Shown here one piece after another: positions 46,921 to 55,987 of a DNA stretch of 64,000 nucleotides; the stretch's first letter is position 1; each line of letters opens with the position of its first letter. The DNA lies in the NCBI RefSeq assembly GCF_001904635.1, contig NZ_MRCB01000015.1, positions 62,001-126,000 on the forward strand, given 5' to 3'. Position numbers and translations under genes: made by a program. The notes below the pieces were generated by a model that was not told the DNA's origin, searched no databases, and saw only the letters and a program-made list of their open reading frames with translations. The DNA comes from Hydrococcus rivularis NIES-593 (GTDB lineage: Bacteria; Cyanobacteriota; Cyanobacteriia; Cyanobacteriales; Microcystaceae).

Positions 46921-47646
46921 ATGTCAGTCTGTCTTGTGGATAAGGTTCGTACTGTTTCAGACGCAAAGCGTGATTTCTATACTCATCACACCCGCCCGAT
47001 CAACTCGATCTATCGCCGCTTCGTAGAAGAGTTGATAGTAGAGATGCATTTGCTCTCCGTCAATACGGACTTTCGTTACGATGCTATTTATGCCTTGGGA
47101 GTCGTCACCGCTTTCGAGCGTTTCATGCAGGGATATCAACCCGAACAAGATAAATCATCGATTTTTGCAGCACTGTGCCAAGCAACTGGCGGCAATTGGG
47201 AACAGTACCGTCAGGAAGCCGGAGAAATCTTATCCCAAGCCAAACAGATGTCGGTGCAGGAATTAATTGCTAAAATTAATTCCTCTGCCTCTACGGGCGG
47301 CGAAAATAGATTGGTAGAAACTTTACAGGCAATAGCTAATCGGTCGAACTACAAGTATAGCCGTCTGTTTGCCATCGGTCTGTATACGCTTTTAGCAGAA
47401 GCCGATCCAGACATACTCAGAGACCCAGAAAAACGCGATCGCACCCTCAAGGAAGTGACCGAAGCCTTACATCTCTCGCCAGAAAAGCTACAAAAAGATT
47501 TAGATCTCTATCGCTCAAACTTAGATAAAATGGATCAGCTTCTCAAGGTTCTTGAAGAAGCTTTGGAAGCCGAGCGCAAAAAGCGCCAACAGCAAAAACC
47601 AGAGCAAGGAACCGCTCAAATCAATAGCGACGAGAAAAATCCGTAA
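46921..47646 (+). CDS. thf1: Thylakoid formation protein Thf1/Psb29
   Basis: The 241-aa protein carries the family sequence KVRTVSDAKRDFYTHHTRPI near the start and ALGVVTAFERFMQGYQP in the middle. Its C-terminus is a charged coiled coil (LEEALEAERKKRQQQK). Psb29/Thf1 is associated with photosystem II assembly and repair, including FtsH homeostasis. ATG 46921 is preferred; a GTG five codons later (VDKVRTVSD) is also possible, and the longer opening from 46873 is unlikely. Confidence 0.94.
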   Translation: MSVCLVDKVRTVSDAKRDFYTHHTRPINSIYRRFVEELIVEMHLLSVNTDFRYDAIYALGVVTAFERFMQGYQPEQDKSSIFAALCQATGGNWEQYRQEAGEILSQAKQMSVQELIAKINSSASTGGENRLVETLQAIANRSNYKYSRLFAIGLYTLLAEADPDILRDPEKRDRTLKEVTEALHLSPEKLQKDLDLYRSNLDKMDQLLKVLEEALEAERKKRQQQKPEQGTAQINSDEKNP

Positions 47647-47678
47647 AGTTAAGTAAAATGTCGCAATAACGAAGACTC

Positions 47679-47969
47679 ATGACAACCAAACCGAGATCGG
47701 GAATCAACGTCGAACGCCAACCCACTCAAGCACGCTTGAATGAATTAGGAGTGTTTGGCTGGTCGATTTGGACAAAAGAAGTATCGGAGTTTCCCTGGAC
47801 GTATGATGTAGAAGAAACCTGCTATTTTCTCGAAGGCGATGTCGTCGTCACTCCCGATGGCGGCGAACCTGTAGAAATAGGAAAAGGAGATTTAGTGACT
47901 TTTCCCGCAGGAATGTCCTGCACTTGGAAAATTCGCCGCGACGTAAAAAAACATTATTCCTTTGGCTGA
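47679..47969 (+). CDS. Small cupin-domain protein (DUF861/EutQ-like)
   Basis: A 96-aa single cupin domain: TYDVEETCYFLEGDVVVTPDGGEPVEIGKGDLV followed by FPAGMSCTWKI. The ETCYFLEGD position carries the Glu typical of cupin_3 proteins, while the usual metal His pair is mostly absent. Function unknown. It starts 33 bp after thf1 on the same strand and may be co-transcribed. Confidence 0.88.
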   Translation: MTTKPRSGINVERQPTQARLNELGVFGWSIWTKEVSEFPWTYDVEETCYFLEGDVVVTPDGGEPVEIGKGDLVTFPAGMSCTWKIRRDVKKHYSFG

Positions 47970-48090
47970 AAGATCGGTCAAGAAGAGTCTAAATTGCAGG
48001 GTTAAATTGGGAAATTTTTGTTCGATTGTTCGGATTAATCCCCTAAATCTAGCTAAAATGAAAGTACAGGCTGTCGTGGAGGGCACAATT

Positions 48091-48309
48091 GTGACAATTT
48101 CTTCCTATCTAGATAAAATCTTTTCCGAACTCGAACAACTCGATCGCGTCGATACAGTTACAGGTGCCATTTATCGCCAACAAGCGCAAGAGATTTTAGC
48201 CGATCCTTCTATTGCCTTGAAAGTTAAAGTTGCGATCGCCGATTTGCTCAGCCAAGCCAACCGACAACTTGCCATAGCATCGGCTGGAAACAATGAAGAA
48301 AGCTATTAA
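48091..48309 (+). CDS. Small helical protein of unknown function
   Basis: I prefer GTG 48091 as the start: GGAGGG lies seven bases upstream. The product is then 72 aa beginning MTISSYLDKIFSELEQLDRV. ATG 48058 (11 codons earlier) and a longer opening at 47962 overlapping the cupin gene are alternatives. The protein is helical and soluble, with AQEILADPSIALKVKVAIADLL as its most conserved-looking segment. No family recognised. Confidence 0.6.
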   Translation: MTISSYLDKIFSELEQLDRVDTVTGAIYRQQAQEILADPSIALKVKVAIADLLSQANRQLAIASAGNNEESY

Positions 48310-48319
48310 CATTTCGTCG

Positions 48320-48504
48320 CTACACTGCAAAGCGGTGTAGTGGCGGATTGGCAAGGTCGAGAAGGAATCCTACTTAGTAGGATATTAGGTATATTAGATC
48401 TCTCGATTTCAATCACAAAATTTAATTCTCATGCCAAGAAAACATGTGGTTGGAGGTAAGGTGGAAAGGCTTCGTCTCGTACCTTACAGTAAGGGGCTTA
48501 CCCC
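48320..48504 (+). promoter_or_regulatory. Hairpin-rich leader region upstream of glmS
   Basis: Several inverted repeats follow one another: CTACAC/GTGTAG near 48320-48343, ATCCTAC-TTA-GTAGGAT at 48367-48383, GTAAGGT/ACCTTAC at 48456-48487, and GTAAG/CTTAC or GGGG/CCCC at 48489-48504. The GGTAAG segment at 48455 can pair with two different downstream partners, so mutually exclusive folds are possible. It does not look like the glmS ribozyme. The first hairpins may belong to the preceding gene's 3' end. Confidence 0.35.
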
Positions 48505-48607
48505 AATATTAAAGTTAAACTCGTAAAGTTATCAGTCATTGACACGAAAGCGCGAAAGGTTACACTGATAGCAAACAACTAATAACTAATAACTGATAAC
48601 TGAATTC

Positions 48608-50509
48608 ATGTGCGGCATTGTTGGTTATATTGGTACCCAAACAGCAATAGATATTTTATTAGAGGGATTAGAAAGGCTAGAATATCGAGGCTATGATTCT
48701 GCCGGAGTCGCTACGGTTTTAGAAGGAAAACTCCGCTGCGTTCGCGCCAAGGGCAAACTCTACAACCTGCGAGAAAAATTAGCTAGAGAAGACAATACCG
48801 CCCGCATCGGCATCGGACATACCCGTTGGGCAACCCACGGCAAACCAGAAGAACACAATGCCCATCCCCACATGGATACAGACGGAAGAGTTGCCGTCGT
48901 TCAAAACGGGATTGTAGAAAACCATCAGGAGTTGCGCGAAGAACTTAAAAGTCAAGGTCGCCAGTTCCTCTCGGAAACCGATACGGAAGTCATTCCTCAT
49001 TTAATTGCCGATTTATTACCCGAAAAGACAGAAGAAGATTTAAGCCATCCCAGTCCTTTCTTAAAAGCCGTCCAACAAGCCGTCAATCGGTTAGAAGGGG
49101 CATTTGCGATCGCAGTTTTATGTGCGGACTACCCCGACGAACTGATCGTCGCCCGCCAACAAGCCCCCCTTATCGTAGGATTCGGTCAGGGGGAATTTTT
49201 CTGCGCTTCCGATGCCACCGCCTTAGTGTCCCATACCCGCGCCGTACTGCCTCTAGACAATGGAGAGATAGCCCGCCTCACGCAGCTGGGTGTAGAAGTC
49301 TACGACTTTACAGGCAAGCGCCTCAAAAAAATGCCCCATATCCTCGACTGGACTTCTACTACGGTAGAAAAACAGGGCTTCCGTCACTTCATGCTAAAAG
49401 AAATCCACGAGCAACCGGGGGTAGTACGCGCTTGTCTGGAAACCTATCTCAATCCCGATTGGCACGCACAAGATCGTCCTGCCTTTAGCCCGATCAATTT
49501 GGGCATCCCGCCAGAACTTTACGACAATCTCGAACACATCCAGATCCTCGCCTGCGGGACGAGTTGGCACGCCAGTCTAGTCGGCAAATACCTCATCGAA
49601 CAGTTAGCCGACATTCCTACGATGGTACAATACGCCTCGGAATTTCGCTATGCACCAAGTCCAATTACTGCCAATACCCTTACCATCGGCGTTACTCAGT
49701 CGGGAGAAACGGCGGACACCCTAGCTGCCCTAGAAGCAGAAAAACAGCGTCGGGCTGGACTCGAACCTAAATATGCTCCTCAGCTGTTGGGAATTACCAA
49801 TCGCCCGGAAAGTACGCTGGCTCGAATGGTCGATCGCATCGTGAACACCCAAGCAGGAATTGAAATCGGCGTGGCAGCAACAAAAAGCTTCATGGCACAG
49901 TTGATGGGATTCTATTTTCTCGCTCTCGATCTCGCCTATCGCCGTCAGAGTTTGCCCATAGAAAAGTTAGCGTTGATTGTAGAAGGGTTGCGCCAACTGC
50001 CCGGACAGATCGAGTTAGTGTTAGAAAAACAAGAACCCCTCATCGAAGAACTCGCTCACGAATTTGCCGAGACGCAAGATTTTATCTTTATCGGACGGGG
50101 CATTAACTTCCCAATCGCCTTAGAAGGGGCACTCAAACTCAAAGAAATCAGCTATATCCATGCAGAAGGCTATCCAGCCGGAGAGATGAAACACGGTCCC
50201 ATCGCACTATTGGATTCAAAGGTGCCGGTAGTCGCGATCGCGGTTCCCGGTAGCGTCTATGAAAAAGTCCTCTCCAACGCCCAGGAGGCAAAAGCCCGCG
50301 ATGCCCGTCTGATAGGAGTGACGGCAATGACCGACCGACAAGCCGAATCGATCTTTAACGATTTATTAGCCGTCCCAGCCGTAGATGAATTATTGTCTCC
50401 CGTTTTGACAGTGATTCCCTTGCAGTTATTGGCTTATCACATTGCAGCACGACGCGGTTTAGATGTAGATCAGCCAAGAAATCTGGCAAAGTCGGTGACG
50501 GTGGAATAG
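48608..50509 (+). CDS. glmS: Glutamine-fructose-6-phosphate aminotransferase (isomerizing)
   Basis: GlmS makes glucosamine-6-phosphate from fructose-6-phosphate and glutamine, the first step to UDP-GlcNAc for peptidoglycan and lipopolysaccharide. The 633-aa protein starts with the processed Cys of the glutaminase domain (MCGIVGYIG) and has GHTRWATHG. It has two SIS isomerase domains (ILACGTSWHASLVGKYL; FIFIGRGINFPIALEGALKLKE) and the end YHIAARRGLDVDQPRNLAKSVTVE. The complete sequence and normal length indicate an active gene. Confidence 0.97.
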   Translation: MCGIVGYIGTQTAIDILLEGLERLEYRGYDSAGVATVLEGKLRCVRAKGKLYNLREKLAREDNTARIGIGHTRWATHGKPEEHNAHPHMDTDGRVAVVQNGIVENHQELREELKSQGRQFLSETDTEVIPHLIADLLPEKTEEDLSHPSPFLKAVQQAVNRLEGAFAIAVLCADYPDELIVARQQAPLIVGFGQGEFFCASDATALVSHTRAVLPLDNGEIARLTQLGVEVYDFTGKRLKKMPHILDWTSTTVEKQGFRHFMLKEIHEQPGVVRACLETYLNPDWHAQDRPAFSPINLGIPPELYDNLEHIQILACGTSWHASLVGKYLIEQLADIPTMVQYASEFRYAPSPITANTLTIGVTQSGETADTLAALEAEKQRRAGLEPKYAPQLLGITNRPESTLARMVDRIVNTQAGIEIGVAATKSFMAQLMGFYFLALDLAYRRQSLPIEKLALIVEGLRQLPGQIELVLEKQEPLIEELAHEFAETQDFIFIGRGINFPIALEGALKLKEISYIHAEGYPAGEMKHGPIALLDSKVPVVAIAVPGSVYEKVLSNAQEAKARDARLIGVTAMTDRQAESIFNDLLAVPAVDELLSPVLTVIPLQLLAYHIAARRGLDVDQPRNLAKSVTVE

Positions 50510-50745
50510 GGGTTAACCCAATTCACAATTCATAATTGGCAATTCGCAATTTTAGGAGTCGCAGACAAGCTAGGCGTAAGCGATCGCAAAAGGTTTTTAC
50601 TACCAGCCGCAGCGATCGGAAACCAGAAAAATGTCTACCATGGTAAACAAATCGAGAGATTAATACTAATCGATCGCGGCTTTGAGGGACAAGAAGTCGT
50701 TGAAGCTCATCGCCATGCAGAAGAGAAAAAAAGACAGAAGGGGGT

Positions 50746-53667
50746 TCAAAGCGTCTGCCTAGCCATAAGCTGAGCAAACAGACCTTCTCGCTTGGCTAGT
50801 TGCTCAAAACTGCCCTGCTGCACCACTCGACCGTTTTGAAACACGTAGATACGATTGGCATTGCGAATCGTACTGAGTCGGTGAGCAATAACGATTCGCG
50901 TCACTTGTAGTCGGTCGAGGCTTTCACTGACAATCGCCTGCGTTTTATTATCCAAGGCGCTAGTCGCCTCGTCAAACAGCAAAATTCGAGGTTTTAACAC
51001 CAACGCGCGAGCAATTAACAATCGCTGTCGTTGCCCGCCAGAGAGGTTAGTCCCGCCTTCGCTGACGACGGTATGCATTCCCATGGGCATGGATTCAACA
51101 TCCTCGGCAAAGCCTGCCATCCGGGCTGCTTCCCAAGCTTCCTCCATTGTGACCCTAGCGCCGCTAGCAATATTCTCGAAGATAGAGGCAGACATCAGTC
51201 GGCTATTTTGCAGCACGACACCCAACTGTCGGCGCACGGCATGAACGTCTAGTCCTGCCAAATCCTGCCCGTCATAGTAAATGCTGCCAGATTCGGGGAC
51301 ATCAAACCCCAGTAGCAATCGGAACAAAGTTGATTTGCCACTCCCAGAAGTTCCCACTAGGGCGATAAACTCTCCAGGCTCAGCCCGAACGCTTACATCA
51401 TCGAGCGTCAGGGGTCCATCATCACGGTAGCGGAAAACGATATGGTCTACAACCACTCTGCCCGAAAGCTTGCCGGGATCGGCTTTAGCGGAATCTACTT
51501 CTGGTTCGGCTTGCAAAATTGGCTGCGATCGCTTCCACAAAGGTACGATTTGTAAAACATCCACCACCGTACTGCTCAAGCTGGTTGCACCGCCAATAAA
51601 GGTGCCAAAAGCAGCGTTGAAGGCAAGGAAAGTACCAGTGGTCAGTCCTTGACCTCCGTCTTGGCGCAGCATGTTAGTCGCAAACCAAAAGAGAGCGCAC
51701 GATGTTAGGGTAGGCAATACCTTATTAATAACCGTTAGGATGTCTTCAATGCCTTGGGTACTCAGCAGCAGTTTGACTTGTTGGCTATACTGTTTGCCCC
51801 AGTAGCCGAAGGCGCGTGCTTCAGCGCCAGCGACCCTCAGCTTGGCAACACCATTAATGAGCTGCACCATGACGCCAAAGATCTCTCCTTGCAACTCCAG
51901 TAGCGGGCGAACTTTACGAAGCGTAAGCATACCAGAGACAATCGTGACGGCAATATTGGCCATGGCTGCAACGATCGCGATCGCGGCGAGTACGCCATTG
52001 TAATAGATCAACAGTCCCAAGTTCAGCAGTGCAAACAAGCTGGTGAAAATAGTTTTGAGAACCGTGCCGCTCAGGAGTTGACGGATCTGACTGATGGCTT
52101 GTACCCTACTATCTAAGTCACCGATTGAGTACTGGCGAAAGAAAGATGCTTTTAACTTCAAAAGCCTATCCCAGACTGCCGCTTGGGTGGTTGAGTCGGC
52201 AAAAGTTTCCAGCCGCAGCAGGGCAAGTCCCTGAGCCAACTGAAAGATCGTTGCGCCAAAGGCAGTAGCAGAAAGACCCAAAGCAATTTGCAGCAATAAA
52301 CCGCGATTAGCATCCGGGATAGCGTTGTCGATGAGGATAGCTGTGGCTTGGGGGGTCAACATTCCAAGCAGCGTCGCCGCAATGCCAGTTAGCAGAACCA
52401 CCGCCAGTTCCTTCAAACGACCTCGCAGCGCAAATTGCAGTAACTCCCAAGTTTTTAGCGCTTTTTCGGGTAAAGGTCGATAAAATATGTAGGCAGAAGG
52501 GGCTAGCCGATCGGCACTGCGAGCATTGACAGGGGTGCGTTTGCGCGTCTTGGGGTCGAAAATCTCGTACTTGCCGTCAGAGATTGGCAATAGCGCCACC
52601 GGGCGCGTGTCTTCAAGAGTATAGGCAAGAATAGGACCGGAATCTTTTTTCCACCAGCTATCCGTTAACTGGATCTGGCGCATGCGAATTCGCGAGGCTC
52701 GCGCGATCGCTTCTAGGGGATCGGGAACCCGTTTGAGGTCTTCTGACTTGGCTGGCGGACGAATGGTAATTCCTAAAGACCGCCCGACTGCCCCAGCAGC
52801 GCTCAGTAAAAGGTCTTCTGGCTGGCTATCGGTTCTCGCCGGAGCGGGTTCGCTTCCCTTGGGTTGCAGCACGGATGACAGTGCCGCCAAGGTTTCATGC
52901 ATTACTTGACGATTGAGGCGCTCTCTCTCCTCAAACCTAACTAATTCTTGATGCATCTCCTGCTGCTCTAGCAAGTCGATGTAGCGCAGGAAATAGATTT
53001 GCAATTGGGCGATACTGTTGATTAGTACATTGACATTTTGGATCTCCGAAGTGTGAAGGCTCTCAAGCTCAACTCTATCTTCTGCCTGCAACCACATCTC
53101 AGAACCTAATGGCAACATGCCAGAGGCAGGCTCCAAAGGCAGTTCTTCCAATCCCATCCAAAATGTGCGTCCTTGCTGGATTCGCGTCCAGGATACGCGG
53201 TTTGAAAGGGGTTGAAATATTTCCCCGCCCGCTAAAGAAAAGAATTGGATTCCTTCATGAGGTACGCTAAAGCTTGGAGCGGGCAGATCTGCCAGTCCGG
53301 AACTCAGTCGCTCGATCCAGCGCTCTACTAGCGCCACGGCTTTACCATTAGCCTTGACCATAAACTCCCCAAAGTCTTCTCTAGAGAGTTTAAGGAGTTC
53401 TGTCTCTTCAAGGGATACCGCTAGGATCTGGCGCCGTTCGCCTTGAGACGATGGAGGAGTGGGGAACATCGCCTCTTTGGCACCGACCTTAAATAGATAG
53501 CGACGCTTTCCGTCGGGCATGCCGTTTTTGAGAGCGATCGCAAATAGCGCTAAACTACCAGATTGTACTATCCAAACTGTATTCGGGTCATCCAACAATA
53601 AGGGTTCGTTACCTTTGAATCGATACCGCTCTATCTGTAAGCTCTTAGTTTTAGTTTGAATAAGCAT
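50746..53667 (-). CDS. NHLP-type peptide export ABC transporter, permease/ATPase (ABC2 type)
   Basis: The 973-aa protein has a long N-terminal cytoplasmic region (about 1-400) that includes a cyclic-nucleotide-binding-like beta roll near residue 40-120. An ABC exporter membrane domain (about 410-700) and a C-terminal ATPase domain follow, with Walker A VGTSGSGKST, signature LSGGQRQRLLIARAL and Walker B ILLFDEATSALD. It has no C39 peptidase. It is the second ABC protein of NHLP export systems and works beside the C39-containing partner, whose gene lies 104 bp upstream. Last gene of the leftward operon; a short frame beyond it (50523-50777) is rejected. Confidence 0.93.
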   Translation of the reverse strand: MLIQTKTKSLQIERYRFKGNEPLLLDDPNTVWIVQSGSLALFAIALKNGMPDGKRRYLFKVGAKEAMFPTPPSSQGERRQILAVSLEETELLKLSREDFGEFMVKANGKAVALVERWIERLSSGLADLPAPSFSVPHEGIQFFSLAGGEIFQPLSNRVSWTRIQQGRTFWMGLEELPLEPASGMLPLGSEMWLQAEDRVELESLHTSEIQNVNVLINSIAQLQIYFLRYIDLLEQQEMHQELVRFEERERLNRQVMHETLAALSSVLQPKGSEPAPARTDSQPEDLLLSAAGAVGRSLGITIRPPAKSEDLKRVPDPLEAIARASRIRMRQIQLTDSWWKKDSGPILAYTLEDTRPVALLPISDGKYEIFDPKTRKRTPVNARSADRLAPSAYIFYRPLPEKALKTWELLQFALRGRLKELAVVLLTGIAATLLGMLTPQATAILIDNAIPDANRGLLLQIALGLSATAFGATIFQLAQGLALLRLETFADSTTQAAVWDRLLKLKASFFRQYSIGDLDSRVQAISQIRQLLSGTVLKTIFTSLFALLNLGLLIYYNGVLAAIAIVAAMANIAVTIVSGMLTLRKVRPLLELQGEIFGVMVQLINGVAKLRVAGAEARAFGYWGKQYSQQVKLLLSTQGIEDILTVINKVLPTLTSCALFWFATNMLRQDGGQGLTTGTFLAFNAAFGTFIGGATSLSSTVVDVLQIVPLWKRSQPILQAEPEVDSAKADPGKLSGRVVVDHIVFRYRDDGPLTLDDVSVRAEPGEFIALVGTSGSGKSTLFRLLLGFDVPESGSIYYDGQDLAGLDVHAVRRQLGVVLQNSRLMSASIFENIASGARVTMEEAWEAARMAGFAEDVESMPMGMHTVVSEGGTNLSGGQRQRLLIARALVLKPRILLFDEATSALDNKTQAIVSESLDRLQVTRIVIAHRLSTIRNANRIYVFQNGRVVQQGSFEQLAKREGLFAQLMARQTL

Positions 53668-53771
53668 TTTTTAGACCTCTTATTCGATTTTGGATTGGGG
53701 AGTAGTTAGTGGTTTTTCCTTCCCTGCCTTCTGAATTGCGACTTCCGACTTCTGCCTTCCAACTTCCGACT

Positions 53772-55985
53772 TCACGAAATCGCGCCTCCCTCGCTGCGGA
53801 TCAATTGTAAGTATGGTCCCTCGACCTGCTGTAATTGTTCGTGGTTTCCTCGTTGCACGACTTTGCCCCGTTCGAGGACGATAATTTCATCGCAATCGCG
53901 GATAGTACTCAGGCGATGTGCCACGATAATGCAAGTACATCCTCGCTGGCGGAGATTTTGGTCGATGATTTTTTCCGTCTCGGTATCGAGGGCGCTAGTC
54001 GCTTCGTCCATGACCAAGATGGAAGGATTATTGACTAAGGCGCGAGCAATTTCTAGGCGCTGACGCTGACCGCCGCTCAAATTGGTAGCGCCTTCTAAGA
54101 GGTCGCCATTATAACCGCCCGGTAGCGAGAGAATAACGTCGTGGATAGCCGCATCTCGGCACGCCCGAATCAGATATTTGTCGGGCACCGTCGTATCCCA
54201 AAGCGTTAGATTATCTCTAACCGTGCCAGCAAATAGCAAAATATCCTGCTCGACCATGGCAATAGAATTAACGAGAACTTGACGGGAAATTTGCCGTCTG
54301 GGTTGACCGTCAAAACAAACTTCTCCTTCCCAAGGTTCGTACAGCCCGCACACCAGTTTGGCGACGGTTGACTTGCCAGAACCGCTTCCGCCCACCAAGG
54401 CAACGCGCTGTCCGGGTTTAACCGAGAAACTAAAATTTTCAATTAAGGGAGGAGCAACTCGGTTGTAGCCAAAGGTAACGTTGCGCAATTCAACATATCC
54501 TTGCAAGCGTACCGAAGGATGAATTGTTGGCGCGAGCGTCGCCTCACTTTTCTCCTCCTTAAGTTGCGGATCGATGGGGTTTCGCAAGACATCATCGAGT
54601 CGATTCACGTTGCCCTCCATTTCTTGGAGGCTACTGCCGAGGTTGACGAGATTATTCACGGGTGCGAGAAAAGCTTGCATCATGCCCTGAAAGGCGATTA
54701 GCATCCCAATGGTAAGATGCCCGTCCATCACCCGAAGACCGCCCACTACTAAAACCAACATGGACGTAATACTAGAGAGAAACGTAGGCAAAACGCCGAG
54801 AGTTTGGTTGGTAACACCCATTTCTTGCCGAGCGTTAATCGCCTTGGCATAGTAGCCCGCCCAGCGGGAAAAGAAATCTGACTCCAACCCAGATGCTTTC
54901 AAGGTTTCCATCGTTTGAAGACCAGAAATCGATACGCCGCTAACTTTTCCTTGCTCCTGTACTAATCGCATATTGGCATCCACGCGCCACCGAGATACTA
55001 ACTGCAAGGCGGCGAGATTTATCGCAACGAAAACTATCCCAATCGAAGTCAACACCGCGTCATATTGCAACATGATCGCGGCATAGAATACGACCATAAC
55101 GGCGGAAATGGCAGTGGTAGCTAAATTTCCCGAAAGAAGATTAGCCAAACTATCGTTGAGGCGGACGCGACTGCTAATTTCTCCGGCAAACCGTTGCGCA
55201 TAAAAACCGACAGGCAGGCGTAGGATGTGCCACAGAAATCGGCTCGACATTCCCACCGAGAGCTTGATCTTCATTCGCCGCAGGAACCGCAACTGTAGCA
55301 TGGTCAACAGCCCGCTAATTCCGGCTGTGAGGAGCATCCCCAACAACAGCGGACGCAACCATTCATTGCGGTTTTGAACGAGAATGTTGTCTACAAATAC
55401 CTGAGAAAACACTGGAATTGCCAGTCCGGGAATCACCAGCAGAAATCCTGCTAGGATGCAGTAAGCGAGTACCCCGATCGATCCTTGCAACCGTTCCCAT
55501 AGACTCCAAATGATGCTGGGTTTTGTGCCACCTCTTTTGAACTCCGGTCCTGGTTCTAGAACTAGGACAACCCCCGTATAGGCTTCGTCGAATTCTTGTA
55601 TGGAGACGCTGCGCGGTCCGCTGGCGGGATCGTTGAGGTAGACTCGTTCCTTGCTAAATCCCTCGACAACCAAAAAATGGTTGAAGTTCCAAAATACGAT
55701 GTAGGGACAGTCCAGTTTGCGCAGCTCGTTTAAATCCTTAATTTTCAGCCCTTTGCCCTTGAGTCCGAAACCTCTGGCAGCGCTGAGGACGTTGGAGGCT
55801 TTACTGCCGTCGCGGGATACGCCACAGTCCTGACGAAGTTGCGCTAGCGGTACGATGCGACCGTAGTAACCAAGAATAATACCCAAGGCGGCAGCGCCAC
55901 ATTCGACCGCTTCCATTTGCAACAACGTGGGAGTACGCCGCCGGATACCTTTACGCTTGAGTAGTTTTTGCAATTGCCACAACAT
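53772..55985 (-). CDS. NHLP-type ABC exporter with N-terminal C39 leader peptidase
   Basis: The 737-aa protein (from ATG 55985, two bases after the HlyD stop; a TTG 21 bp upstream would give 744 aa) should cleave double-glycine leaders and export the peptide. The C39 domain has catalytic Cys in AVECGAAALGIIL, His in FNHFLVVEGF and Asp in YLNDPASGPR. The membrane domain covers about 170-470. The ATPase has GGSGSGKST, LSGGQRQRLEIARAL and ILVMDEATSALD. It is the central processing enzyme for the five Gly-Gly precursors encoded upstream. Confidence 0.95.
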   Translation of the reverse strand: MLWQLQKLLKRKGIRRRTPTLLQMEAVECGAAALGIILGYYGRIVPLAQLRQDCGVSRDGSKASNVLSAARGFGLKGKGLKIKDLNELRKLDCPYIVFWNFNHFLVVEGFSKERVYLNDPASGPRSVSIQEFDEAYTGVVLVLEPGPEFKRGGTKPSIIWSLWERLQGSIGVLAYCILAGFLLVIPGLAIPVFSQVFVDNILVQNRNEWLRPLLLGMLLTAGISGLLTMLQLRFLRRMKIKLSVGMSSRFLWHILRLPVGFYAQRFAGEISSRVRLNDSLANLLSGNLATTAISAVMVVFYAAIMLQYDAVLTSIGIVFVAINLAALQLVSRWRVDANMRLVQEQGKVSGVSISGLQTMETLKASGLESDFFSRWAGYYAKAINARQEMGVTNQTLGVLPTFLSSITSMLVLVVGGLRVMDGHLTIGMLIAFQGMMQAFLAPVNNLVNLGSSLQEMEGNVNRLDDVLRNPIDPQLKEEKSEATLAPTIHPSVRLQGYVELRNVTFGYNRVAPPLIENFSFSVKPGQRVALVGGSGSGKSTVAKLVCGLYEPWEGEVCFDGQPRRQISRQVLVNSIAMVEQDILLFAGTVRDNLTLWDTTVPDKYLIRACRDAAIHDVILSLPGGYNGDLLEGATNLSGGQRQRLEIARALVNNPSILVMDEATSALDTETEKIIDQNLRQRGCTCIIVAHRLSTIRDCDEIIVLERGKVVQRGNHEQLQQVEGPYLQLIRSEGGAIS

Positions 55986-55987
55986 AA

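Noticed and set aside
50523-50777. 84-aa open frame on the minus strand after the NHLP exporter gene
   Set aside because: It overlaps the end of the exporter gene in another frame and has an Arg/Leu-rich composition typical of a shadow frame.
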